From: Sweltsa coloradensis
Taxonomy: Eukaryota > Arthropoda > Insecta > Plecoptera > Chloroperlidae
Assembly (NCBI GenBank): GCA_024449915.1
Contig: JAMZAV010000976.1
Location: 155,596-219,595 of the forward strand
Direction of reading: 5' to 3'
DNA: 64,000 bases
The notes beneath the pieces were generated by a model. It did not search any database. It saw only the letters and a list, made by a program, of their open reading frames with translations, and was not told where the DNA came from. Position 1 is the first letter of the stretch. The number at the start of each line of letters is the position of its first letter. Shown here one piece after another: positions 13,305-23,422 of the stretch. A program made the translations under genes and the position numbers.

Positions 13305-13426
13305 GTAAGGAGATTCCACATAAAAACGTAATCATTGGACAATAATATTCCAAAAAAGCTCATTCATCAACGCGACTGGAAAAAGCGTTCGCGAAGCGGC
13401 CTAGTATACAAAAAATGGAACAAAAT
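13305..13426 (+). mobile_element. Family A 3' end, GACTGG-loop variant
   Basis: AAGCTCATTCATCAACGCG, then GACTGGAAAAA, then GCGTTCGCGAAGCGGC and terminal CTAGT. The AACGC/GCGTT stem and the upstream ATCATTGGACA match the 3' end of copy 6 (51.7 kb). It may be the far end of the element that starts at 12099, with foreign sequence between, or a separate fragment. Confidence 0.7.
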
Positions 13427-13754
13427 CTAAATAGGTCTATTAAGGTGCAAAAAAGAATATTATACAATACGAAATACAAATAGAAAACTATGACGAAATC
13501 AATGTTATACAACGCCAACAACATTCGAAGAAAACTTTTTAAAACATTGAAAATTTAGATGATTTATGTCCAGATCTGGATGGATGACAACTAATTGGTT
13601 GTATGTTGGATCTGGTTAACAGGCGAATTACTAAAAATGTAGAGTCTGCTTCTTGGCAGATGTAAAGTCTGTAGGTTTCGCGTTGGTCTGGCAGAAACGC
13701 GAAAATTTACTAGTTCAAGAAGCTGAGAGAATCAAAATAACAAGCAGAAGCTTT

Positions 13755-14602
13755 TTAGACGAGTGAGCGCAGCGAACGTAGTCTACAACGCTACTCGATC
13801 GGGCCTTGGTCGTGATTAATTCTGTTAAATGTTAAATGTCTGTCTGTCCGGTCCCATGCGGCCGAACGGCCAAATAGACTGAGCTGAAATTTTAAACAGA
13901 CATCCGTGACCAGGTAACTGAGAACTGCTAACAAAATAAGCACAATCCGTTACGATTTAAACCTGCAAGAAATAAAAAACTGAAAAATACGTTGAAATGT
14001 ATGGCAATTATTTTAACGACAATGGTTTTCATTTTGAAATAATATTTTTTGTTTGTTATTTAGCTGGCTGTGAAATGCCGTGTCCAAGGTTAATCGAATG
14101 TTGGACGTCAAGGTACCCCCAAATTCCGCTCGTAGATTGAGTAAACCTTGCAATATTTTCACGTATTTCGTACTGGCTATGTTTTCCATGGTATTGTCAT
14201 ATGTAGGACTACACTGCGTTATATGCATTTCAAAACATGTTAAATATTTTAATAAATACAATCCAGAAATTACAAAATCTTTCCCGACCATTGAACCCAC
14301 GTCTCCCACATTTGGGCTATAAGGGCGCTTAAGCCAACTCGACTAGGGAAACGCCAAAGTCGTTGTTAGACGAGTGAGAGAGTCATGTGTTGAGTACGCG
14401 GGAATATTTGCATTTAAGTTTGATTATAATATTCGTATAAATAATAGGGTATTTAAGTTTAAGTCATAGTTTAGGCCATAATGCTCCACTGTAGCCTATG
14501 ATAGGCTAGGGAGGCATAAGGTAGGGGAAGAAAAGGAATGTTACCGGGTACTCAACACATGGCTCACTCACTCGTTTAACAACGACTTTGGCGTTTCCCT
14601 AG
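13755..14602 (+). mobile_element. Family B rolling-circle-like element, copy 1
   Basis: The 5' end is TTAGACGAGTGAGCGCAGCG, with two degenerate nonamers. Then come (TGTTAAA), a GTCT run, CGGCCGAACGGCC and GAGCTGAAATTTTAAACAGA. A tRNA-like T-arm (minus strand GTGGGTTCAATGG) lies near 14285. From 14343 to 14602 there is an inner unit with roughly 60-bp terminal inverted repeats (CTAGGGAAACGCCAAAGTCG at both ends), so the element carries two inverted copies of its own 3' hairpin. It ends CTAGT at 14602. No gene. Confidence 0.85.
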
Positions 14603-14605
14603 TTA

Positions 14606-15472
14606 TTAGACGAGTGAGCGCAGCGAACGTAGTCTACAACGCTACTCGATCGGTCCTTGGTCGTGATTAATTCTGTATGTTAAATGTTAAATGTTAAATG
14701 TTAAATGTTAAATGTTAAATGTTAAATGTCTGTCTGTCTGTCCAGTCCCATACGGCCGAACGGCCAAATAGACTTAGCTGAAATTTTAAACAGACATCCG
14801 TGACCAGGTAACTGAGAACTGCTAACAAAATGAGTACAATCTGTTGCGATTTAAACCTGCAAGAAATAAAAAACTGAAAAATTCGTTGAAAGGCATAGGA
14901 ATTATTTTAACGACAATGGTTTCATTTTGAAATAATATTTTTTGTTTGTTATTTACCTGGCTGTGAAATGCCGTGTCCAAGGTTAATCGAATGTAGGACG
15001 TCAAGGTACCCCCAAATTCCGCTCGTAGATTGAGTAAACCTTGCAATATTTTCACGTATTTCGTACTGGCTATGTTTTCCATAGTATTGCCACAGATGAT
15101 GGACTACACTGCGTTATATGCATTTCAAAACATGTTAAATAATTTTAAAAATACAATTCAGAAATTACAAAATCTTTCCCGACCATTGAACCCACGTCTC
15201 CCACATTTCGACTAGGGAAACGCCAAAGTCGTTGTTAGACGAGTGAGAGAGTCATGTGTTGAGTACGCGGGAACATTTGCATTTAAGTTTGATTATAATA
15301 TTCGTATAAATAATAGGATATTTGAGTTTAGGTCATAGTTTAGGCCATAATGCTCCACTGTAGCCTACGATAGGCTAGGGAGGCCTTAGGTAGGGGGAAG
15401 AAAAGGAATGTTACCGGGTACTCAACACATGGCTCACTCACTCGTCTAACAACGACTTTGGCGTTTCCCTAG
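14606..15472 (+). mobile_element. Family B rolling-circle-like element, copy 2
   Basis: It starts three bases after copy 1 ends, in the same orientation, with TTAGACGAGTGAGCGCAGCG. It has the same body but seven ATGTTAA units (14677-14725), where copy 1 has fewer than two. The inner inverted unit runs 15212-15472, and the 3' end is AACGACTTTGGCGTTTCCCT AG|T. Confidence 0.88.
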
Positions 15473-16190
15473 TAAAAATATAAGATACGTAGGCTTGCGC
15501 CGATTTTCGAGTGAAACAACGCTTAAACTTTTGCAAAGAGTTGGATAGTGGCATCTAGGATAGATAAGATTGCTCTTGTAGTCGACATGCTTAACGAACT
15601 TCTGCTGGATTATGGTACGGATTTTCGTAATGTGATGAGGATTCCATATGACAGTCTTGCGTAGTCAATCGGAAGTCTAATTAAGAGCCACAAACCTGAT
15701 AGTGTCAACGGAGAAGTCCTTTGTGAAGTTCCCTTTCACAAAGCTGAGCATTTTAAGGGTATTATGTATAATGAGCTGCAGGTGAGTAACATTTAGTATC
15801 ATACTATAATAACTTCAATAGATTAAAAACCTTTAAAATATTAATATGAAAAGTGTGTCTGGCCATTTGGATGCACAGACGTTATTGCCGTGATTCTTTG
15901 TGAATTTCCAAAACCCGAACTCATGCCACAACATTTACACTAAATACCAGCACTCTTGTCTTGTGGTTTGTACGAAATAGCTCTTAGTGATTCAAATTTC
16001 AAAGTAATCACCTACCAGAAACACACAACCGTATTGCAAGTATATAGCTGTCAAATCAAATATTGTAAGAACTATAAACAAAGATACGCAATCACATTAA
16101 ACACTTTGAAAATAATATTTTTTGTTGCGTAACCGTTTCGCAATAGTTAGTGTATTGGTTCTTAAACAAGGGAAAAAATCTGGTCCAGGG
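15473..16190. other. Non-coding stretch, nothing recognised
   Basis: No conserved motif or repeat was identified. Confidence 0.5.
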
Positions 16191-16405
16191 TCCCACTGCC
16201 TAATCGTGTAGTGCCTAAAAATGGTTTTTATATCTGTTTTACCTTTTTTCTTGTACTGCCTAAGATTTTTCACATACTGCCTGAAAAGGGATAAGTGGGA
16301 GTGGCTGTCTCGTACTGCCTAAAGTTCCCCATGTTTTGGTAACGTACGTCTTTTTGCGTTGTCTTTATTTCTTGATACCCTGTATTCCATTTGGGCGCGT
16401 TATTT

Positions 16406-16499
<94 letters not shown>

Positions 16500-17398
16500 A
16501 CTCTCTCGTGCTAACAACGCACATACACAACTAAGTTATATAACATTAATATAAGTTCATTATTTTGTAAGTAACCTTATATACCACTGTATTAACACCT
16601 ACTAACAAATAACGAGTTTTGTACCGTTTTACAAAAAAATTCGTACACCAACTGTTATTTTCAGAAAACTATTTTAGCTATAGTCAAGTTGTAGCTAAAG
16701 ATGTTTAGAAACTATGTCCAGAAATTTAATTTTGAACTAGTCTTGTAGTTGTATATCACACTTTTGTCCAAAAATCTAAATATAATTTCCAAAAGTGAGG
16801 TTATGTCCCGCCCAAAAAAATTCACAATTTTTTTCTGTTATTTTAAAGGCCTTCTTTCATTCAGCAAACTTTTCAGACATGTTTCTTCGACTTTCAAATT
16901 ATCGGCCAGAGGCGGTACAATAGCTTTAAGAGAATCTTATTTCAAATTAGATTATATCGTGAAGGTATAAATCAATAAAGTGAGGGAATTAGTGTTAATC
17001 CTAAAATTGTACTAATTCAATTTAATTTTTATTCCACTCGATTTGCCTTGTTCATCGTCTGTATCAACACCTTCGTACCTAGCATCTAATTTTCAATACC
17101 TATTCTCAAACCATATCTTCAACACTAGATCTAGATCAGGTACTCAGTTAACATTTCCAACTCAAACAACTTTAAATATTTTAAATAACGCGCCCAAATG
17201 GAATACAGGGTATCAAGAAATAAAGACAACGCAAAAAGACGTACGTTACCAAAACAGGGGGATCTTTAGGCAGTACGAGACAGCCACTCCCACTTGTCCC
17301 TTTTTAGGCAGTACGAGAAATATCTTAGGCAGTACGGGAAAAAAAGGTCGAGCAGGTATAAAAACCTTTTTTAGGCAGTACGCGATTAGGCAGTGGGA
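16191..17398. mobile_element. Fold-back element with 215-220 bp inverted termini
   Basis: The left arm at about 16191-16408 and right arm at about 17180-17398 are inverted copies, beginning TCCCACTGCCTAATCG. Each arm contains four or five TTAGGCAGTA units, so it is itself internally repetitive. The roughly 770-bp centre has a long (CT)n run and no recognised gene. Similar short open frames in the two arms are the same repeat read twice. Confidence 0.85.
16411..16495. repeat. (CT)n microsatellite
   Basis: A near-pure CT dinucleotide run of about 85 bp, directly inside the left arm's inner edge. It yields a spurious Arg-Glu repeat frame on the minus strand. Confidence 0.97.
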
Positions 17399-17522
17399 GA
17401 ATACACCAAAAAATCTTCATTCACTCTAAATGGGTATTTCTACCATTGCACAACTTTGGAAAGTATCTACAAGGTTGATAAGCGATAGGTATAACACGTT
17501 TACAATGTGTGTGTAATTCTAA

Positions 17523-18309
17523 CTAGGAAAACGCTAAAGTCCCGCCGCGTTGATGGATGAGCTTTTTAAAGTTTTTAGTTTGCATGGGATATCTTTACTT
17601 TTGCAAGGGCTTTGTTTTGATGCCTACGCATTGTAGGTGAAGGTTGTCAAGCTTCTATTGTTTCTTGTCAATTGGTATTATTTACAGTAAAAAAGTTAGA
17701 TTAAAAGCTTTATTTCTCTGGATTCTGGCTAACTTTTTCAACTTTTTCTTTTAAAAGGTACTACATCACCATAACCCTTATGTCCATGTATAATATGAAC
17801 GTTGTAGCCCCACCCGTTTGGTCAGAATTGGCCCAAATGGCATGAAAATATCGCTCAAAAAATCAAAAAACTTATATTAAAAGCTTTATTTCTATAGATT
17901 CTGGCAAACTTTTTCAACTTTTTCTTTCTAAATGTACTACATCACCATAACCTAATGTCCGTGTATAATATCAACGTTGTAGCCCCACCCGTTTGGTCAA
18001 AATTGGCCCAAATGGCACGAAAATATCGCACAAAAAATCGAAAAAAAAATCGTAAAAGTACGATAATCATGAGAAATATTTCTTCGATTGTACCCAAAAA
18101 CGTGGCAAGTCTAAGTTCAGAGATTTCGAAGGTTCTGTCAAATTTTCATCAAGATCGCATATGCCGTTTGCCCGGTAGAGAGCGAACAAACAGACAAAAA
18201 TACAAACAAAAAAAACAAAAAACAAAAAAAAAACACCCGAGCTAAATTTTTTGGGGTCAGTGAAATTGAAGTCTTCGCTCTACTCGCTTCGCTCGCTACT
18301 CTCATCCAA
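17523..18309 (-). mobile_element. Family A rolling-circle-like element, copy 2
   Basis: On the minus strand the 5' end is TTGGATGAGAGTAGCGAGCG (three nonamer units) at 18309. The 3' end at 17523 is CAACGCGGCGGGACTTTAGC followed by GTTTTCCTAG|T. The body carries a tandem duplication of about 170 bp (17702-17870 and 17876-18045; block GTAGCCCCACCCGTTTGGTC in both), shared with copies 3 and 4 but not 1 or 6. Confidence 0.88.
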
Positions 18310-18459
18310 TCATACTAATTAACACTAAGCCTATTGTTGCTATTATATTTTTCGACTACATATGATTGCTAAAATTAACTTAATCTGATTTTAATATCTT
18401 AAATTGTTAAGGTTTTGTTAATTTGTCTCTTCTATATTTGTCTATTTTATGTTTCTATG

Positions 18460-18610
18460 TTCTATGTTTTATAAGTGCTTGTTTATTCTCACAATTTGTT
18501 GAGTAGAGGTTGGCAGACACCTTGTGCTTGGGGCATACTGCCCTTTTCTGCCAACCTTCCTACAAAGCCTAATAAAGGAAAAGAAATAAGAAATAAGAAA
18601 TAAATAAAAT
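18460..18610 (+). mobile_element. Possible retroposon 3' tail
   Basis: There is a 10-bp hairpin, GGTTGGCAGA (18508) with TCTGCCAACC (18547), followed by CTAATAAAGG and a tail of AAGAAAT/AAATAAA units ending near 18610. A 3' UTR hairpin plus a degenerate A-rich repeat tail is typical of non-LTR retroposon ends. No upstream coding sequence is recognisable. Confidence 0.4.
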
Positions 18611-19206
18611 TTACATCATAGGATGTAATACCGGTCCTTGACCTGTCATGTATAATCAGTATTCACTAAGAAATAAAGTTCAGTAAAAAGTAATGGAAAG
18701 TGCTGCCTCCGAAGTTTTGATTAATTCCGGCGAGTTCGTGCGTGCGAGAGGTGTTAACCAGTTTGCAACCGACTTCAGAGGTTACATGATGACACGTGGA
18801 GCCGAAACATGCACCTCCCGAGATGCTTAGCGCGTCCCACGCTAATGTGACGACGTTCATTAATCACTAGGGGAGGTTCTGGCTCATCGGAGGAATGTAA
18901 TGCCAATACGTGATGTTATAAACAAATCTAGATATGATTGATTAATACACACATTTGATTTATACCAAGTTTACAACGACAGCATGACAGTCTGTGCATT
19001 ACTGTAACAACTTGTTACATCTCTAAGCCTGCTAAAAATAAACACAGCACTAAAACTTTTATTATTGATTCCTAATTAACAAACATGATTTATAACTATC
19101 ATTCAGCCAATATGGCATGTTTATCCGTGAAAGATTATTTGCATATACATAACCATGCAACTCACATTGTGTAAAAAGCATTATTTGTTTGCTCTTTTCT
19201 CTATTG
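18611..19206. other. Non-coding stretch, nothing recognised
   Basis: One minus-strand open frame of 64 codons (18860-18666) has no recognisable motif and no exon-like splice sites. Confidence 0.45.
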
Positions 19207-19345
19207 GTTAAATTCACTGCCTCCTAGATGTTCGTCGTGGCTGGAGCCACGACGAACATCTAGGAGGCAGTGGTTAAATTCACTGCCTCCTAGATGTTCG
19301 TTGTTCGTCGTGGCTACGAACATCTAGGAGGCAGTGGTTAAATTA
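19207..19345. repeat. Two tandem perfect hairpins
   Basis: The first hairpin has exact 28-bp arms (19215-19242 and 19245-19272) and a 2-base loop. The second has exact 20-bp arms (19281-19300 and 19317-19336) and a 16-base loop. Both use the same arm, CACTGCCTCCTAGATGTTCG, and each is flanked by GGTTAAATT, so the unit is tandemly duplicated. Confidence 0.95.
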
Positions 19346-19864
19346 TTCGAGTAGCATGTCCCGCCCGTGAGATGACCTAAAAGTTAAAAATGTCAAGAAC
19401 ACTGCATTTACGCTGTCCTCAAATCATAGTTATGCCGACCAATTGAAATTCAAATTATGACAACGCATAAAATATAAAATAAAAACTTTTAGTTATACTT
19501 TATTTCTCAGTTATGATATTGGTAGACGTTAATCAACTGTACAAGTATTCTAAATAAGTATTAAACTTCAAATTGAATCCATGATATCCATGGGCCTAAA
19601 TTCGACCTCGGTTCATTCTCTGGTAGTCAATAGACAATAGACATGACCAAATCACACGCCTGAGACGAGTTTCCCGGTCGTCTGAACCGCCACGCTGGTG
19701 ATGCCTGTCGAGTCTACTTGCTAGTTGAATACGCTGTTTATGGAATATCTTTCTTCTCATTACTCTCTAGTGCTTCGAGGAAGGTATTTTTATAAGTTGA
19801 AAAGAACTTAAACCTTAATAATTTATCTACATGTTGTTGTGTCGACGTCAAATATTTAAACAAA
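19346..19864. other. Intronic stretch, nothing recognised
   Basis: No motif or repeat was identified. Confidence 0.5.
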
Positions 19865-20127
19865 AAACAAAATTACCGCTTATCCATACTAGAAGATACC
19901 ATCACTGAAAAATTTGTCCTTACTGATGCCAATGCATGTGACTTACCTTTAGAAAATGCAACAACTATTGTAAAAACAAAATTACCACTAATCCATACTA
20001 GAAGATACCATCACCAAAAAAATTCGGTTATTGGTTTCATTGGCATTCATTGGCTACAGTAAGGACTAATTATTAGTCCTTACTGTAGCCAATGAATGTG
20101 ACTTACCTTTAGAAAATGCAAACAACT
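19865..20127. repeat. Tandem duplication with an embedded 27-bp perfect palindrome
   Basis: Two direct copies, 19865-19966 and 19974-20127, share ATCCATACTAGAAGATACCA and GACTTACCTTTAGAAAATGC. The second contains a perfect inverted repeat, 20044-20070 against 20072-20098, with a single-base loop. The right arm is the normal repeat sequence and the left arm is an extra inverted copy. Confidence 0.92.
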
Positions 20128-20269
20128 AATGTATTGGTCTCATCTACTTATGGTTGAGTTGAAATTATTCAGTTCGACTTATACTTACAAACAATCACAC
20201 ATTTCGCATGATTTACTAACTGTAAAATGCACTTCAATAAACACACGCAAAACAAGATGGCGGACTTAC

Positions 20270-20560
20270 CATTGAGCACGTGCACGAGAACGCTCGCCGA
20301 GTCGGAGCTGGAAGGCGAGCAGGTGTAGTTGCCGGAGTCGCCGGGTAGAGCGCGCGAGATGAGCAGTCGAGAGGTGCGCGTCTGTTTCTCGGTGACGACG
20401 TTGATTCCTCCCCGCTGCGAGTAGTTGATGACGTCAACGCCCTGGTACCAGTAGATGAAGGAGGGCGGCTCCGGCGTCTGTGATACCACGCACGTCAGGT
20501 TGATGTCACTGCCACTCTTGATGTACATCTCGGGGTTCCCCAGTATCTTGGCCTTGGACA
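20270..20560 (-). CDS. dpr4-like: dpr-family gene, exon encoding the second Ig domain (partial CDS)
   Basis: This is an internal exon of 291 bp on the minus strand. Its acceptor is TTTGGTTTCTACTGCAG|TG TCC AAG and its donor is AAT G|GTAAGT at 20270, so both ends are phase 1. The leading TG completes the split G of the upstream Ig1 exon to give Val, and the join reads NVV-V-SKAKILGNPEM, as expected for a Dpr linker. The Ig domain has its B-strand cysteine in SDINLTCVVS, tryptophan in FIYWYQG and F-strand cysteine in DSGNYTCSPSSSDSAS, ending VLVHVLNG. NLT, NYS and NYT are potential N-glycosylation sites. YSQRGGINVVTEKQTRTS is typical of the Dpr second domain. The protein should continue into a variable tail, usually with a membrane or GPI anchor, but I could not find that exon below 20270. 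Shifted-frame open stretches here are shadows. Confidence 0.95.
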
Positions 20561-20854
20561 CTGCAGTAGAAACCAAACAAGGATTACTATAATAGGAGGT
20601 ATTCAATTGGGCATGGTCGCACTTGACAACATCAATCATGGTGTGTAACATAATATGTGTGTGGGGGGGGGGTGTTAAGAGGCAGTATCTTGGCCTTGGA
20701 CACTGCAGTAGAAACCTATCAATGATAACTTTATTAGTTGGATCGTTTTAAATTTAGTATGGTGGCACTTATTATCATCAACTATGATAGCACTTTTGGG
20801 TTACGTATTTTAAGCGAGAATTCTTCGCCGTGGACACTGAAGTAGAAACCAAAC
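20541..20854. repeat. Degenerate triplication of the dpr exon acceptor boundary
   Basis: A 34-bp block spanning the end of the intron and the first codons of the Ig2 exon (20541-20574) recurs exactly at 20683-20716, and again in degenerate form at 20831-20854 (TGGACACTGAAGTAGAAACC). Flanking intron sequence is also weakly shared. On the minus strand all three keep an AG acceptor followed by TGTCC. Only the first continues into an Ig domain. Confidence 0.9.
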
Positions 20855-20869
20855 GATGGTAACAGTCTA

Positions 20870-21271
20870 TAATTGGGGGTGTTCAATAGATAGGGTAAAC
20901 ATTACGCTGGCAGCGTGTTTGGGGATGGGGAATATGCGATGTACATCTGCGGCCACGATGCCATGGGGAGAACACGTCACTCGATAATGCGAGGCCGGCT
21001 AGTTAACATAAAACATGCATTTCGCAATTGTAGGCGGGTAAACAGCCGTGACAGATCACACATTTCCCACGTTTCATTCAAATGTGGGTCATCTGAGACA
21101 AACAATATGGTTTCAACTTACAAAATGATCACGTCATGATTGAGTGTCAAGCTGCAGAATGCATGCTTGCTACATGCAGCGGGTTACCGATAGATATGAA
21201 ACAAATTGTCTTTTTGAGTGTTCGTTTGAGTGACCGTTGATTGACTTATTTGCTTCAGCTACAACTAATTA
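20870..21271. other. Intronic stretch, nothing recognised
   Basis: One chance open frame; no repeat family. Confidence 0.5.
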
Positions 21272-22047
21272 TTGGATGAGCGTAGCGAGCGAAGCGAGTG
21301 AAGCGAAGACTTCAATTTCACTGACCCCCCAAAAAATTTAGCTCGTTTTTTTTTGTTTTTTTTTGTTTGTTTTTCCGTCTGTTTGTTCGCTCTCTACCGG
21401 GCAAACGGCATATGCGATCTTGATGAAAATTTGACAGGACCTTCGAAATCTCTGAACTTAGACTTGCCACGTTTTTGGGTACAATCGAAGAAATATTTCT
21501 CATGAATATCGTACTTTTACGATTTTTTTCGATTTTTTCCGCGATATTTTTGTGACATTTGGGCCAATTCTAACCAAACGGGTTAGGCTACAACGTTCAT
21601 ATTATACAAGGACATTAGGGTTATGGTGATGTAGTACATTTTGAAAGAAAAAGTTAAAAAAGTTAGCCAGAATCTATAGGAATAAAGCTTTTAATATAAG
21701 TTTTTTGATTTTTTGTACGATATTTTCGTGCCGTTTGGGCCAATTCTGAACAAACGGGTGGGGCCACAACGTTCATATTATACATGGACATTAAGGTTAT
21801 GGTGATGTAGTACCTTTTGAAAGAAAAAGTTGAAAAAGTTATCCGGAATCCATAGAAATAAAGCTTTTAATATAAGTTTTTACGGTAAAAAATACCAATC
21901 TACAAGAAACAATAGAAACTTGACAACAATCACCTACAATGCGTAGGCAACAAAACAAAGCACTTGAAAAAGTAAAGATATCCCACGCAAACTAAAAACT
22001 TTAAATAGCTCATCCATCAACGCGGCGGGACTTTAGCGTTTTCCTAG
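21272..22047 (+). mobile_element. Family A rolling-circle-like element, copy 3
   Basis: The 5' end is TTGGAT followed by three nonamers, GAGCGTAGC, GAGCGAAGC and GAGTGAAGC. The core has ACGGCATATGCGATCTTGAT and CTTCGAAATCTCTGAACTTA. The internal module is duplicated. The 3' end has CTCATCCATCAACGCGGCGG, GACTTTAGCGTTTTC and CTAGT. Confidence 0.9.
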
Positions 22048-22052
22048 TATAA

Positions 22053-22794
22053 TTGGATGAGCGAAGCGAAGACTTCAATTTTACCGACCCCACAAAAAAT
22101 TTAGCTCGGGTGTTTTTTTTTTCTCTCTCTCTCGTCTGTTTGTTCGCTCTCTACCGGGCAAACGGCATATCCGATCTTGATGAAAATTTGACAGGACCTT
22201 CGAAATCTCTAAACTTAGACTTGCTACGTTTTTGGGTACAATCGAAGAAATATTTCTCATGAATATCGTACTTTTACGATTTTTTTCGATTTTTAGTGCG
22301 ATATTTTCGTGACATTTGGGCCGATTCTGACCAAACGGGTGGGGCTACAACGTTCATATTTCACATGGACATTAAGGTTATGGTGATGTATTGCTTTCTG
22401 AAAGAAAAAGTTAGCCAGAATCTATAGAAATAAAGCTTTTAATATAAGTTTTTTGATTTTTTGTACGATATTTTCGTGCCATTTGGGCCAATTCTGACCA
22501 AACGGGTGGGGCTACAACGTTCATATTATACATGGACATTAAGGTTATGGTGATGTAGTACCTTTTGAAAGAAAAAGTTGAAAAAGCTAGCCAGAATTCA
22601 TAGAAATAAAGCTTTTAATTAAGTTTTTACGGTAAATAATACCAATTGACAAGAAACAATAGAAACTTGACAACAATCACCTACAATGCGAAGGCAGCAA
22701 AACAAAGCACTTGCAAAAGTAAAGATATCCCACGCAAACTAAAAACTTTAAAAAGCTCATCCATCAACGCGGCGGGACTTTAGCGTTTTCCTAG
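22053..22794 (+). mobile_element. Family A rolling-circle-like element, copy 4
   Basis: It begins five bases (TATAA) after the CTAG of copy 3, in the same orientation, with TTGGATGAGCGAAGCGAAGA (one nonamer). The body and duplicated module are close to copy 3. A TCTC run replaces the GTTT run. It ends GCGTTTTCCTAG|T. Confidence 0.9.
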
Positions 22795-22892
22795 TATTAT
22801 GTATTTCACATGAGGATAAGAGGTAATGAACAGAGTTTACTCACATCTCAACCATTCTTAGCAATGCAATGCTATGCAATGATTTAAAACTT

Positions 22893-23422
22893 GTGCTGGG
22901 ATGACAAATTCAATTGTCGATATCACATAGAAATTTGATATCGATATTGACACATCAACATTTTATTGTTTAGTCAAAAAATGTTTTAATATTTTTTTAG
23001 TAGAATAAGCCTACATTATTAATGCGTGGCAGAAAAGGGTTGATATTAAGGTATCGCCAAATATTAATACCTTGTTAACGTTCTCACTCTAGCTTTGAAT
23101 GACCTGGCACCTACACCATTTATAAAGTCAGTACGAATTTAATGTGGGTTACCCGGCACCTCCACCATTAAGCTCGCGAACAGAAATATGAAGAAATAGA
23201 TACATTTTTCTTGGGTATTTATATACTATTAATGACGTACACATTTACATTCTCAAAAATTCCTGGCCTATTCTATATTTTTTTTTAGCTTTTTTAATAT
23301 AATTTCTTCGGGACATTTTTGTAAATATTGATATTTTGATATGGAGTCCAAATATCAATACCTAAAATATCCCCATATATCGATGTCGTATCGATATATT
23401 GACGTCTTTTCTCAGCCCTACT
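22893..23422. mobile_element. ATATCGAT-rich family, copy 1
   Basis: The left end is TGCTGGGATGACAAATTC, followed by TCGATATCACATAG. The right end, on the complement, is AGGGCTGAGAAAAGACGTCA then ATATATCGATACGAC. The inside has TACCCGGCACCTCCACCATT. The terminal AGGGCTGRG...ATATCGATA pattern resembles terminal-inverted-repeat DNA elements; the superfamily is not determined. No gene. Confidence 0.65.

Noticed and set aside
16270..16497. Minus-strand open frame encoding an Arg-Glu repeat protein
   Set aside because: It is a translation of the (CT)n microsatellite joined to one arm of the fold-back element; the same downstream peptide appears inverted at 17.2-17.4 kb.
17261..17398. CRISPR-like spaced repeats (TTAGGCAGTA units)
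   Set aside because: Units are short, unevenly spaced, mirrored in the opposite arm and in eukaryotic DNA; they belong to a fold-back element.
17955..18245. Conserved peptide MRNISSIVPKN...SSEISKV recurring at 6.2, 18.1, 21.4 and 22.2 kb (and related forms at 26.7 and 56.2 kb)
   Set aside because: It is the translated core of family A and C repeats, lies in either orientation, and is bounded by element ends and simple repeats; no evidence of a real protein.
20234..20437. Second minus-strand frame over the dpr exon
   Set aside because: A shifted-frame shadow of the Ig2 exon, with no splice support.
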